The position numbers and the translations under genes were made by a program. Below, piece after piece: positions 44,815 through 58,691 of a stretch of 64,000 bases of DNA. The DNA comes from Hypoxylon rubiginosum (taxonomy: Eukaryota > Ascomycota > Sordariomycetes > Xylariales > Hypoxylaceae). The notes beneath the pieces are model-generated. The model was not told the DNA's origin, searched no databases, and worked only from the letters and a program-made list of their open reading frames with translations. The stretch is taken from NCBI GenBank assembly GCA_902806565.1, contig CADCXA010000043.1, positions 208,471-272,470 of the forward strand, read 5' to 3'. The stretch's first letter is position 1, and every line of letters begins with the position of its first letter.

Positions 44815-45101
44815 TGAAAAGTTAGGTACGCAATGGAGACTGGGAAGCCAGTAGTTTTTGGTCGTCGAAATTGTTTGTGCAATTGTTATGAATTGTCTAC
44901 AAGCTTTTCGTGCTCGAGAATATCAATTCGGAAGGTATCCTTAGACGCCGCCTCATGAACAGACCAGTCCAGCCTCAGAGCATATGCATCTCATCATCAA
45001 TTCTCCATGATCACGTCCGTAGACAACAATCCGTCCATCATGCTAAGACTTCCCCAATTGCGATTGGTTGTTTTTCCTTTCCTTGTAGGCCCGGTCGGGA
45101 C
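44815..45101. other. convergent spacer, no gene seen
   Basis: 3' flanks of the barrel protein and ribosomal L38 genes. A 149-codon plus frame starting at 44910 runs antisense through the L38 gene and is a shadow. Confidence 0.45.
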
Positions 45102-45551
45102 TTATGCCGTGTGCTTTCCCTTCTTGTTCTTCTTAGGGACCTCCTTGATTTGCAATCCTGCGCGCCAGAAATGTTAGTTCGTATCCCAAAAAGATCCGGA
45201 TGCGAGGAATCGGTGCGTACCCGGGGGCAAGCTCTGCTTCAGCTTCTCAGCCTTGTCGGAGTCCTTCAGGATGAGGGTGTAGAGGTGCTTCGAGCATCGG
45301 ACCTTGAACTTGGTCTGCGAAGACTTCTTGTTCTTCTTGATCCGGGCGGCTGTAAATAAAGCATCGTCAGCATTAATTTCGTAGCGCACAAAATGACATT
45401 CCATCCCGTGGATTTTTCATCACGTACACTTGGCGTCGTCTCGCCGGCAGATCTCGATGAACTAGACGCAAAATTGTTAGCTATAAATACTCAGAATTTT
45501 AAAACAGAATAGCTTATGTACCTTCTTGATGTCTGCGATTTCCTGAGGCAT
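45102..45551 (-). CDS. rpl38: 60S ribosomal protein L38 (eL38)
   Basis: Four exons, 45551-45522, 45461-45428, 45349-45221 and 45157-45102, sum to 249 nt and give 82 residues, the family length. The protein starts [21 protein letters not shown], continues [18 protein letters not shown] and [20 protein letters not shown], and ends [10 protein letters not shown]. It is a small basic protein of the large ribosomal subunit. The intron-rich structure, with three introns in a gene under 0.5 kb, is normal for fungal ribosomal genes. All junctions are GT-AG and the frame closes, so the model is reliable. Confidence 0.93.
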
Positions 45552-46094
45552 TTTGGCTGATGTGACGGTGAACTTCGTGGTGTTGAGGAAAGGAAATCGT
45601 AGAATTGTTTTTTCGACGTTGCGACTAAATTGTGTGGGGGAAATTCCGCGGCGAGGGTTCTAAGCGATTTCTCAATTGACAGGGTTTCTCAGTTTCGATA
45701 AGGGATAAGAAACCCATGGTCCGTGCGCTACCCACATATTCCTAAACACCAATGCAGCCACGTCGTCTCTGTGGCGCGTGACGTGGCGTAAGGTTAGCTT
45801 CCTAACCTACCCAGGTACAACACTCAATCCTCAAGACAGGTTTAGACGACTCGAAACTGGACAGAGTTTCCTGATTATCAAATATTCTTATATAAGTACC
45901 TGATTTTCGCGTCTACCTTGGAGGTTAAGTACCCATCATGCCCACTCTACTCGATAACGCTATGAAGTCCAAGGTAATCTCCCTGTATAATTTCCCATAA
46001 TAACTCCCGTGCCAACTTGCCAACTAACTAGAAGTGAACAGAATGCTGTGCTAGGTACACCTGTCAACTAAAACTTCATACTCTCACCATACTG
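45552..46094. promoter_or_regulatory. divergent promoter of L38 and the 73-aa gene
   Basis: Pyrimidine-rich sequence lies just upstream of L38. An ATG at 45938 opens MPTLLDNAMKSK to a GTAATC donor, and joined to an acceptor at AACAG (about 46040) it would give a 21-codon spliced upstream ORF ending before 46075. This is speculative. Confidence 0.35.
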
Positions 46095-46380
46095 ATGGAG
46101 CTTTATTTCAAAGCCTTCTCCGGGCTCGTCACAGCCGCCCTCGCATGGTCGATGTGGGGCGGAAACATGTTCCCGCCTGATGCGGATCCCAAAGGCGACC
46201 CCCAAGAGTGGACAAGAGAGGAATTGAGAAGATGGCTAGCTGCTGTAAGAATCAATTGAGTCTTACTCTTCTGTAACGTTGGTACTGTCACCTAATTCAT
46301 TCATTTAGCGCAACCTCCATCCTCAAGACAGGGACACTCGGGAACAACTTCTCGAAAGGGTCAAAGCGAATATGAGATAG
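46095..46380 (+). CDS. small conserved-looking protein, 73 aa (HeH/SAP-like C-terminus)
   Basis: Exons 46095-46244 and 46309-46380 join at a GTAAGA...TTTAG intron into 73 codons with no slippage. The N-terminus MELYFKAFSGLVTAALAWSM is a hydrophobic segment that may be a membrane anchor. It is followed by GGNMFPPDADPKGDPQEW. The C-terminus, TREELRRWLAARNLHP plus TREQLLERVKANMR, has the two-helix layout of HeH/SAP-type motifs. From memory the arrangement resembles short single-copy proteins found across filamentous ascomycetes, but I cannot search for it. The function is unknown. It lies 280 bp from RIP island 3. Confidence 0.68.
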
Positions 46381-46660
46381 GAGTTATCATTGTCCCATTT
46401 CATGATGGCATGCCCTATGCAAGGAACGCTATACAGGTATTGATTTGAAAGGCCAGGGATCACGAAGGAAATCGAAGGAGTCTCGATGCCACAAACTCAT
46501 GAGCTTGCCAGAGTGTCAGTAGCAGTTCCGTTTACGTTAAGAAAGAACCAAAGTGAAATACATATTTGCTAACACTATTCTACCTACACCTGCCATTATA
46601 TAAGTGAAAGGAGTCGTACCATGTCTCGGTGTTTAATACCTTCTTATATGTTGCTAAATT
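46381..46660. other. transition to RIP island 3
   Basis: 3' flank of the 73-aa gene; base composition drops abruptly from about 46650. No gene. Confidence 0.4.
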
Positions 46661-49189
46661 ACCTAAGTATCTAATAATATTAAACACTTAATTTATATAT
46701 TTTCTTCCCTTTTAATTTTTATATCGGGATACCTTATTATTAATTTAATTATAATATTTTATAAATTTAAACTTAAATTAAAAAACTTTATATTATTTTT
46801 AAAAAAACAAATTTTTTAAAATATTATTACAATATTTTATAATAACTTTTAAACTTAACTTAAAAAATAAAAAAATAAATATTTTATAAAATCTTTTATA
46901 TATATATTATAATAATAATTAATAATTACTTAAAATAATTTAAATTTATAATTATTTTATTAAAAAAAATGATTTTATTTTTTTTTTATATTTTTTTATT
47001 TATTTTATATAATAAAATATAAAACCCTGTTTTTTAAAAATAAATTAATTAAATAATATATTTAAGTTTTTAAAATTTTTAATAATAATTTTTATAAGTA
47101 AAATTATTTCTTATATTTTTTTTATAAAAATTATTTTTTATTTATTATTTTACTTATTTTTATTTTATTTTTTATTTTTTATTATTTTTATTTTTATTTT
47201 TATTTTTATTTTTATTATTTATTTTTATTATCTCTTATTTTTATTTTTTTAACGTTTTTATTTATATTATTATTTTATATTTATTCTTATTTTTATTATA
47301 TATTTATTTTTATTTTTATTTTACTTTTATTTTTATTTTTATTTTAATTTTTTATTTATATTTTTTACTTTATTTTTTAACTTTATATAATAAAATAAAA
47401 TTATAATATATATAAAAATAATTTATATTATAATAAATATATTAATATAATTATTATATATTTATTATATTTTTATTTATATTAATAATTTATTTTAATT
47501 TTTTTATAATAAAAATAATATTAATTTTAAACAGTTTAATTAAAACATTTATTTATATATTTATAATATTTATTTTAAAAGTTTTTAGTTTTTTTTTATT
47601 TAACTTTTAATATTTAAATTAGTTTTTATATAAATGGTTTTTTATTTATAACGTTATATTTTTTATAAAGTTAAAATTATATAATTAAAAAAGGAATTTT
47701 AATATTTTAATATTAATTTATTTTAAATATAAATTAATATTTAAGTTTTTAATTATTATTATTAAATAATTTTAAAATATAAATTATAAAAAATATATAG
47801 TTATTTATTTGTTAATTTAATATATAATATTATTAATATATATATTTAATATTAAATATTTTTTCTTAAAAATATAAAAAGATTTTTAATATTTATTATT
47901 AAATAAATATTAAAATATATAGCTATTTATAACCGTTTTAAAAAATTTAAATTTATATATATTTTTAAAATCTTATATATTATACTAATTATTTTTATAT
48001 AAATTTATATAAATAAAAAACTTATTATTAAATAATATTAACTTGTTATTTATTTAATTTAATATTATTAATTATTTTTTTAATAAATTTTAATCGTATT
48101 TAATTTATAAGTTATAAATATATTAAATAAAATTAAATTACATATAATAATATAAATAATCCCAGCTTATTTATTTTAAGTTAAATTTAATAAATACTTA
48201 GTTTTAATTTTTTAAGTTTTTTATAATAAACTAGATATTTTTTAAATAAACCGTTTAATTATATTTTAAATATTAATTTATAATATATTTTAAGTTTTTA
48301 TTAAAATATATAATATATTATTTATAATTTTTAAGGTTATAAAAATATTTATAAATAATTTTTACTTTATATATTAAATAATTTAATATATTTAATATTT
48401 ATTAATATATTTAATTAATAATATAATATAATATTTATATTATTATTAATATATTATAACTTATTTATATATTAAAATTATACAGTAAATATATATTATA
48501 ATAAAATATATAATAAAAATATTAAATAATTAATTAAAGTTTTTAATTTATTTAAAACTTTTTATTAAATTAGGTTATTTTAATTAATTTTAATTTAATA
48601 AGAAAATTAAGTTTAAAAATTTAAATTAAAGTTTTAAAAAAATTAAACTATTTATAACGTTTAAATTTATAATATAATTTATATTTAAAAATTAAATTTT
48701 TAAATTATAATTATTTATTAAATTAATAATATTTATTTAATATATATTTATATTTATATATAATTATAATTATATTAATAATATTTTAATTTTTTATAAT
48801 AATATATACGTTTAAAATATTAAAATAAAATATATATTATATTATAAATTATAAAGTTAATTATATAAAAAAATAAAAAATCTTATATTAAATTATTATA
48901 TATATAAATATTTTATTTAATAATAAATATAAAGTTTAATAAAGTTATTAAATATATATATATTTTAATATTATAATTTTAATAAAAAAAATAAAATAAA
49001 AATATAATATTATTTTATTTAATAACAGGTAATTTTTTTAATATAATTTATATATAAATAATATATAAAAAACTATATAATAAATTTATTAATATTTAAA
49101 AAAATATTATATTATTAAATATTATTATTATTAATAGTGTTTTTTTATTATTTAATTTATTAATAAAATCTTATTTTATATATTATAAT

Positions 49190-49565
49190 TATTATAATTT
49201 AAAACTTATAGTTTAAAAAATAACTTAAATATAAAGTTTAAATAAAAATTATTAAAACCATTAAAAGTTAAAAGTTATATAATAAAATTATATAATATTT
49301 TTAACACTTAAAAATTTATTAAATACTTAAATATTAAATACTTAAAAATTTATTAAATATTTAAATATTTATATAAATAAATAAAAAATATAAAAAAAAA
49401 AATTTCTTTTTATAATTACTTTTTTTAGTTGTTATTTTAAGTATATATTTATTTTTTTAATATATAAAAGAAAATTTTTAAGCTTTATATATATATTTAA
49501 ATTATTTTATAATCGTTGTTATTATTTTTAAATTAAAAAATTTATTAATATTATAATTTATAATA
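49190..49565. repeat. LTR of element A (376 bp, inverted)
   Basis: The reverse complement runs from TATTATAAATT to TTATAATA and aligns with the LTRs of B. Shared parts include AATAATTTTTAT and AAAATATTATATAATTTTATTA segments. Both ends keep the TA...TA pattern expected after RIP of TG...CA. Confidence 0.8.
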
Positions 49566-52500
49566 TTATAATAGCTTTTTAATTAATAATAATATATTAA
49601 TTTAAATATTATTATAAATAAAAACTTTTTTATAAATTAAGAAAAAAATAAATTTTTAAGTAGCTATAAATTAATAAATAAAAAATAAAATAACGTTAAA
49701 CTTAAAATTAAAAAATAAAAAAAAAAGTTATTAAAAAAATAAATAACTTAATTTATATTTAATTTAACTTAACTTTTTATAAATAATTTTCCGTTTTTAA
49801 ATAAAATTAATAAATATTTTAATAATATAGTTATTATTAATTAATAAATAACTATTAAAATTTAAAACCTTAAAAAAATAATTAATTTTAAAAAGGAATT
49901 TTAAGTTTTTAAAAACTATATAAAATAAGTTATTATTATTTAGTTTAAAAAATATAAACTTAAAAGCTTTAAATAATATAATAATAATATTAATTTAAAT
50001 AAATTTATTATTTAAATTTAAACTTTTTTAAAGTTTTATAAAATGTTTATTTATAATAAAAAATAAAAAGTTTTAATAATTTAAAACTTTTTAACTAAAA
50101 ACGCTTTTAAATAATTAAAATTTATTTTTTATAACTTTTTTAAATTTTTACTTAAAAACTAAAATTTAATTATTTAAATGATTTTTAAAGATTTTAATAT
50201 TTTTATTAATAAATTTTATAAAATATATAATAATTTTAATAAATAATAAATAATAAAATAACGTTTTATATAATTTAAGTAAATTAAATTAACAGTTATT
50301 TATATAATAAAATTTAAGAAATAAATAGTTTAAATTAATATTCTTAAAAATAAATAGTTTATTTTGTTATATAAAAGATTTAAATAATAAATTAAAAATA
50401 AAATTTATCGTTTTAATTAATTTAAAAAGTTTAAGGATTATTATAAAGGGATTATTAAAATTAATAATTAATAGTTTTAATATAAAATAAAAAAAAAAAA
50501 ATTTAAAGTTTTTTTTTAAAAAATTAAAAAGCTTAAAAATTAATAATAAACTTTTAATATAATTACTAAGTTTTAGCTTAGATTTATAAATATAAATAAA
50601 ATCTAAAAAAAAAAAACTTAAAAAGTAAAAAAAATATTAAAAATATTAAATATTTTAATTATAAAAAAACAAATTTTTATAAAAACTAATATTAAGTTAT
50701 AAAAAAGTAATTTTATGTTTTTAAATTTAAATTTAAGAAAACTATAATTATTAAAACTAAAGCTTTATATATAATTATAATAAAAATTATTTTAAAAAAA
50801 ATACCTAAAAAAATATATATTATAAAATAATAATTTATTTATATTAATAATTTTTACCGTGTTTATAAAAAAAGAAAAATACTATTAAATATATTTTAAA
50901 ATAAAATAAAAAAAATAATAATTTAAAAAATAATAAATGTTATTATTATAATAAATTTTAATAACTTTAATATTTTTTAGTTTATTATAAACATTTTAAA
51001 TTTAATAAAAGTTAAAATATTATTATAAAAAAATATATATATTACTTATTAATAATTTATAATTTATATAATTTTTTAATAATAAATAAATACCTTAATA
51101 ATTAAAAGATAACAAAAAATAAAATAAAAATAAAAAAATCCATTAAAAAACTTAATAATATAATAAATAAATTAATTATTAATAAAGAAAAAAAAATTAA
51201 TAATATAATATAACGATTTTATAAATAATAAGAATTAATTTAAATTTTAAATAAATAAGGAATATTTATAAATTATAACTTAATTTATTATATTATATAA
51301 TTAAAAAATGTTTTTTTTTAAATATTTATATTAAGAATAATTAAAAATAATAATATAATTTAATAAATAAATAAATACGTAAAATAAAATAATAATTTAT
51401 ATAAAAATAAATAATAATAAATATATAATATTTTAAAAATAATTTATTTATAATAATATTAGTTTATTAAAAAAAAAATATTAAAAAATATTTAAATATT
51501 ATATAATTAAAATATTTTTGTTTTTTTAGTAACTTTATTTAAATTATTTTATTTTAGATTTTTAAAAAATAATTAAAAAATAAAATATTAAAAAACTATA
51601 TATAAATAACTACGTTTTTTATATTATAAACCTTTATATAATAAATATAAATAAATAAAACAATTATATTAAATTATAAATTAATAAATTAATAATTAAT
51701 TAAATATATAAAAGATTTAATTTTTAATTAAATATTTAAATAACTTAAGGTTAAAATTAAAATATTAATAATTATTTAATAAAAATAAATAGATTTTTAT
51801 AAAAAGATTTATTTTTAAGAGATTATTTAATAGCACTTTTATATTTTAAAAAAAAATAATAATATTTTTAAGAGATTTAATAAAACGTTTATATTAAAAA
51901 AATATATAAAAATCTTAGGATTTTTAATATTTAAATTATAAAAAGTTATTTTAGATTTTTTATTCCAAATATTTTTATATTTATTATATATTAAAAAAAA
52001 TTAAAAATAAATTTTAGTTTTATTTAAAAAATAATAAATTTATATAATATTAATAAAAGAATATAAAAAGAATTTATATAAAAATATATATAAATTATAA
52101 TATTATTATATTTTATTTATTTTAGCTATATAAATATATAACTAAAAAAGTTTAATAAAATAAATATTTTAATATAACTTATAAAATATACGTTATATAT
52201 AAAGTTATAATATTATAGAAATTATAAAAATATTTTAAAAAAATAAAAAAAATAATAGTTTATTTTTAAAAAGAAATTAATAAAATTAAAATTAAATAAA
52301 AACTTAGTTAAAAAATTAAAAAAGAACTTTTTAAAAATCTTTAAAATATATAAATAATTAATTAAGCTTAAATATTAAATTTAAATGTAATTTAAATAAT
52401 AAAAAATAATTTAAAAAACCGTTTTTTAAGTAATAAATTTATTTAAATTTATAAAAAGTTTTATAAATTATTATTAAAGGTAAAAATATAATAGTAACCT

Positions 52501-54680
52501 TAAAAAAAAAGAATAAAAAGTGAAAATAATAATAAACTTAAAATTTAAATTTAATTATATTTATTTTTAATTAATAAATAAATATATTATATTATATAAA
52601 AATAAAAAAATAATTTTCTTTATAAAAATTATAAATAAATAATTTTTTAACTACGATAATAAATTTATATAAAAAAAAACTATAAATTTTAATATATAAA
52701 TTAATAATTACTTAAAAATACTTTCTTTTAATATAATAAAAATAAATAAAAATGTTATTTTTAGATTATTTTAACTTAAAATTAATAACTTATATATTAA
52801 TTAAATAATTAAAAAAATAAGTTGGATTTTTAAAAATATAAAAAAATTAAAAATAAATAATTAAATTACTATAAATTATAATAATTATAATATAAGTTTA
52901 ATTACTATTAAATTATTAAAAGATATTATATATATTTTTCTTATAAAATAAAAACTTAAATTTAATTAATTATAAAGAATTTTTAAAAAATTAAAAATAA
53001 AATTTATATTAATATTTTAAAAAAAGAATTTAATATTAATTAATTTATTTAATTATATAGTTTATAATTATAGGATCTTAATTAAAAATAAATAAAATGT
53101 TTATTTAAAACTTTTTTATTATTTAAAATAATAATAAGTAAAAACTTTTAAATAATAAATAAAAAGAAATTTAAAATAAAGTTTTATTAAAAAATTTAAG
53201 TTTAATATAAAATACTTAATTATAATAATAAAAAAAAAGAATTTTAATAAAACTTAAAAACTAAGTAAAAAAAAAAACCTTATATATTAAATAATTAATA
53301 ATTATTAATTATTTAATATAATTATAATAAAAAACAAATATTTATTTATTTTATTTAAATATATAAAAAAATAAGTTAATAATATTTAATAGTTTATTAT
53401 TTTTAATACAATTAATAAATATTATAAAATATAAATAACTAAAAATAAAAAATAAAAAATAATATTTAAAATTTAATATAAGTATTATAAATATTTAATA
53501 ATATCTTAAAAATTTATTAATATATTTATAACTTTTTAATATATAATAATAATAATTTTACAAGAATATTTTAACGATTTTATATTTATTTATATTAATA
53601 ATATATTAATTTATTTTAAAATTTATAAGGAATATTTAAAGTATAAACGCTTAATATTAATTAAGTTTAAAAAATATAAAATTATTATTAATTTAAAAAA
53701 ATATTAATAAAAAACATAAAAAATTAAATTTTTAAAATTTACTATTAAATTTAAAATTATTTAAATTTAAAAAAAAAAATTTTTAAATATAAATTTAAAA
53801 AACGCTTAAAAATATTAAAAATATATAATCCTTTTATAAGTTTATAAATTTTATAAAGTTATTAATAAAGAAATTTACTTATATTATAAAACTTATAATA
53901 AATATTATTTAATAAAATATATAATTTTTTAAATAAATATTAAAAACTAATTTAACGTTTAATAAAATTAAAAAATTAATTATTAATAATTTAATATATT
54001 AATTATTAAACTTAAAAAAAAAAGATTTTATATAAATATTTTAAATATAATATATAAAAAAACTTTTAAATAATTAAAAAATAAAAAAAAGTAACATTTA
54101 ATTATTTATTATTTTTAAGTTTTTTAAAAAGTAAAATTATATTATTAAATATATAATAAAAAATTACTAATAATTATAAAAACCTTATAATATTAAAAAC
54201 TTTATATTATTAAAATAAAAAAACTATTAGTTATTTTTTTTAATTATAATAACCTTAGAATATTAATAATTACTTAAAAATTATCTTTTAAATAATAAAA
54301 ATAAAAATTGTTTTTTTAATAAATTTAACTTTAAATTATATTATATTAAAAAAATAAAAAAAATATAAATTAATATATTAAGTTATTAAAATAAATACGA
54401 TATTAAAATATTTTAAAAGTTTTTTTAAATGTTTAAAAAAATAAAATAAAAAACATTAAAATATATTTAAATTATAATAAATAACTTTTAAAATGAAAGA
54501 TTTAAAAAAACCTTAATAAATAAAACAAATTAATAGTTTTTTAATAAAAAAGAAATTTATATTTACTATAAAAAATAATATATATTTAAAGTATTTTAAT
54601 ATAAATTTATTAAAGTTTTTTATAAATATTTATTATATAAATATTAAAAGAAATATAAAATATATATTAAATTATAATAT
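49190..54680. mobile_element. RIP-mutated LTR retroelement copy A (interrupted)
   Basis: It starts with a 376-bp LTR (49190-49565) inverted relative to copy B, followed by ~5.1 kb of internal sequence. That sequence is, in reverse complement, colinear with B. For example, 53290-53420 matches 58318-58438, and 54605-54680 matches around 57048-57125. It ends at 54680, where copy B begins. The rest of A, including its other LTR, should lie beyond the window if B inserted into A. Confidence 0.82.
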
Positions 54681-55057
54681 TGTTATAAGCCGTGGCGTCG
54701 GTGGGGTTTTTAGTTTAAAAATAATAATAACGATTATAAAATAATTTAAATATATATATAAAGCTTAAAAAATTTCTTTTATATATTTAAAAAGTGAATA
54801 TATATTTAAAATAATAATTAAAAAAAATAATTATAAAAAAAATCTGCTTCTTTTTATATTTTTTATTTGTTTATATAAATATTTAAACATTTAATAAGTT
54901 TTTAAGTACCTGGTATTTAAATATTTAATAAGTTTTTAAATGCTAAAAATATTATATGATTTTATTATATAACTTTTAATTTTTAATGGTTTTAATAATT
55001 TTTATTCGGGCTTTATATTTAAGTTATTTTTTAAGTTATAAGCTATAAATTATAATA
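54681..55057. repeat. LTR 1 of element B (377 bp)
   Basis: It begins TGTTATAAGCCGTGGCGTCG and ends TTATAATA. The first 45 nt and parts near 54905-54918 (AAGTACCTGG) are less mutated than the rest. The left flank in element A ends AATAT, the predicted target duplication. Confidence 0.82.
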
Positions 55058-58000
55058 TTAAATTTTTTTTTTAAAATTTTTATTTTAAAAATAAATAAAT
55101 ACCTTTTTATTAATTTATTAACTTTTTAATTTTTTTTCGTTTTTTTTTATATTTATTTTTATTAATAATATATTTAATATAATTAATAAAAAAAAACAAT
55201 TTATAAATAATTTTAACTTTTAAAATATTAATTTATAAAAATAAATGCGAAATAAAAATAAAAATAATAATTAAAAGTATATTACTTTTATTAATTATAT
55301 TAAATAATTAAATATTAATATTAATATTATATTTTACTTTTTTTATTTTAATTTAAATTTAAAATATATAATAGTTTTTTTTATATTAGTAAAATATAAT
55401 AAATATCTTATATATTAATATTAATATAATAATATAATAATTTTTATAAACTTTTTTAATTAATTAAATAAAAAAGATAATTAATTATCCCTTTAAAAAT
55501 ATTAAATAAAGAATTCTTTATTTAAATTATAAATAATAATAAATAAATTAATTTTTAAAATTCTTTGGTTATAATAATAATATAAATTTTTTATTTAAAA
55601 AAATTAAAAATATTATAATAAAATTTATAAAATTTTAATAAATTAAAAGTAAAAGAAAAAACTAAGGAGAAAAAATAAAAGTAATTAAAAATAAAATATA
55701 TTTAAATTAAAGTAAAATATATTTAAGTTATTTTAAAAGCTTTATTTATTTTTTTCGATTAAAATGTTATTTTTATTTTTAATAATTTTATAAATTTAAC
55801 TTTTATGGATTTTAGCGATAAAATCTTTTAATTTTTTTTTTATAATTTGTTAAATTTTTTTTAAGTTTTTATATATTATTTTTAAATTTATAATTTTTTT
55901 ATTTTATTAAATACTTTATTAAATTTCTAACCTTTTTAATATTTAAAACTATTTTAATTTTATACTTTGTAATTTTTTTAATTTTTATATTTATATTAAT
56001 TTTTATATTTAATAATATTGGTTTTAATAAAGAAATATATTATATTAAATATATTTATATTTTTATAAATAATATTAATTAATAGCTTATTTTTAAGAGA
56101 ATTTTATTAATTTTATATAATTTTAATTTTTTAAAATTTAATTCTTTACTTGGTTTTTTTATTTTAATTTTTAGTATAATTAATATTAATTAAGATTTTT
56201 ATTATAATAAATAAACTTTATTTTTTTTTTAAGAATTAATCTTTTAATTTTATTTTTATTATAATAAATAATTATTTATTTTTAAAAAAACTAAAGATTA
56301 TTTTTAAGTATTTTTTATAATAATTATATTTTTAAAATAACTGTTTTTACTTTAAAAGTTATTTTTATTATAACTAGTATTTTAAGTAGCGGGATCTTTT
56401 TTTTAGTAATATTTATATTTTATTTATATATTATTTTATATAATATAATATTTATATTTTTATTAGTTAAAATATTATATATAATTTAAGCTATAAATAA
56501 CAGTTTTATTTAGTTATTTTATTAATAATTAATATAAAATTATAAATATATTTTTAATATTTAATTTAAACGTTTTATTTATTTATTTATTTAAAAATAT
56601 ATTATAGTTAATATTTTTTATTTAACTTTTAGTTTTTTTATAAAATTAACTTAGAATTTAAAAATAAAAAGTTTATTTTTATTTAAGATAATTTGTTTTA
56701 ATAGATTATATTTAATTATATAATATTTTAAAAATAAAAAAGTTAGGTTTTTAATTATATAGGTTTTTTTAAATAATATAAAATACTTATATTTAATAAG
56801 TTTATTAATTATAACTTATATATTATTATATTAAACCTTAATTACTAAGTTTATAAATAATAAAAGTTTTATAATAAAATCTTATAAAATTATATTTTAT
56901 ATTTTATTTAATATTTTAATAAATTATAATAACTTATATAATTTATATTTAACGGTTTTAGTTTTTTAATATATATTATAATTTTTAATAAGTTAATAAA
57001 TTAAATTTTTAATTTCCGGGAAATTATAATTTTATTATAATTTTATATATATTTTATATTTTTTTTAATGTTTATATAATAAATGTTTATAAAGAATTTT
57101 AATGAATTTATATTAAAATATTTTAAATATATATTGTTTTTTATAGTAAATATGAATTTTTTTTTTATTAAGGAATTATTATTTTTCTTTGTTTATTAAA
57201 ACTTTTTTAAATTTTTTATTTTAAAAGTTATTTATTATAATTTAAATATATTTTAATGTTTTTTATTTTATTTTTTTTAAATATTTAAGAAAACTTTTAA
57301 GGTATTTTAATATTATATTTATTTTAACGGCTTAATATATCGGCTTATATGTTTTTTATTTTTTTAATATAATATAATTTAAAATTAAACTTATTAAAAA
57401 ATTCCTTTTATTTTTATTATCTAGAAAATAATTCTTAAGTAATTATTAATATTTTAAGGTTATTATAATTAAAGAAAATAACTAATAGCTTTTTTATTTT
57501 ATTAATATAAAATTTTTAATGTTATAAGGTTTTTATAATTATTAATAATTTTTTATTATATATTTAATAACGTAATTTTATTTTTTAAAAAGTTTAAAAA
57601 TAATAAGTAATTAAATGCCACTTTCTGTTATTTTTTAATTATTTAAATATTCTTTTATATATTATATTTAAAACATTTATATAAAATCTTTTCTTTTTTT
57701 TTAAATTTAATAACTAATATATTAAATTGTTAATAATTAATTTCTTAATTTTATTAAACGCTAAATTAATTTCTAATATTTATTTAAAAAGTTATATATT
57801 TTATTAAGTAATATTTATTATAAGTTTTATAACATGGGCGAATTTTTTTATTAGTAACTTTATAAAGTTTACGAACTTATAAAAAGATTATATATTTTTA
57901 ATGTTTTTAGTTGTTTTTTAATTTTATATTTATTTTATTTTTTCCTTTTAAATTTAAATAATTTTAAATTTAATAATAAATTTTAAGAAATTAATTTCTT

Positions 58001-58438
58001 ATATTTTTTATTAATATTTCTTTAAATTAATAATAATTTTATATTTTTTAAGCTTAATTAATATTAAATGTTTAAATTTTAAATACTTTTTATAAATTTT
58101 AAAATAAATTAATATATTATTAATATAAATAAATATAAAGTTATTAAAATATTTTTATAAAATTGTTATTATTATATATTAAAAAGTTATAAATATATTA
58201 GTAAATTTTTAAAGTATTATTAAGTATTTATAATATTTATATTAAATTTTAAATATTATTTTTTATTTTTTTTTTTTAGTTATTTATATTTTATAATATT
58301 TATTAATTATATTAAAAGTAATAAACCATTAAATATTATTAACTTACTTTTTTATATATTTAAATAAAATAAATAAGTATTTATTTTTTATTATAATTAT
58401 ATTAAATAATTAGTAATTATTAATTATTTTATATATTA

Positions 58439-58691
58439 TAATAAGATTAAAATACCAGGGTGTTAAGATATTATATAACGCTTTAAGCTGTATATAACTT
58501 AAGCTTGTTACGTAGTTTATTTAGATATTATACCAGGATAACTTTTTTTTAAATATTATTTTTATTATATATAATGTTTTAATATTAATTAGATATTTGT
58601 GCCGATTAATATATTTTTAATATATCCCTTATATTTATTATTACTTATAATGTTTTTTAATTATAAGATATTAAAACTTTATTTTATTATA
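58439..58691. repeat. left terminal direct repeat of the 1.6-kb element
   Basis: This copy retains more G/C (CCAGGGTGTTAAGATATTAT; TTGTGCCGATTAATATA) than the right copy. Confidence 0.75.

Noticed and set aside
45174..45404. A 76-codon minus frame as a separate gene
   Set aside because: It is exon 3 of the L38 gene read into its flanking introns.
49190..49565. An LTR pair joining 49190 and 54681 as one element
   Set aside because: The two repeats are inverted to each other, and the internal markers show they belong to different, opposite copies.
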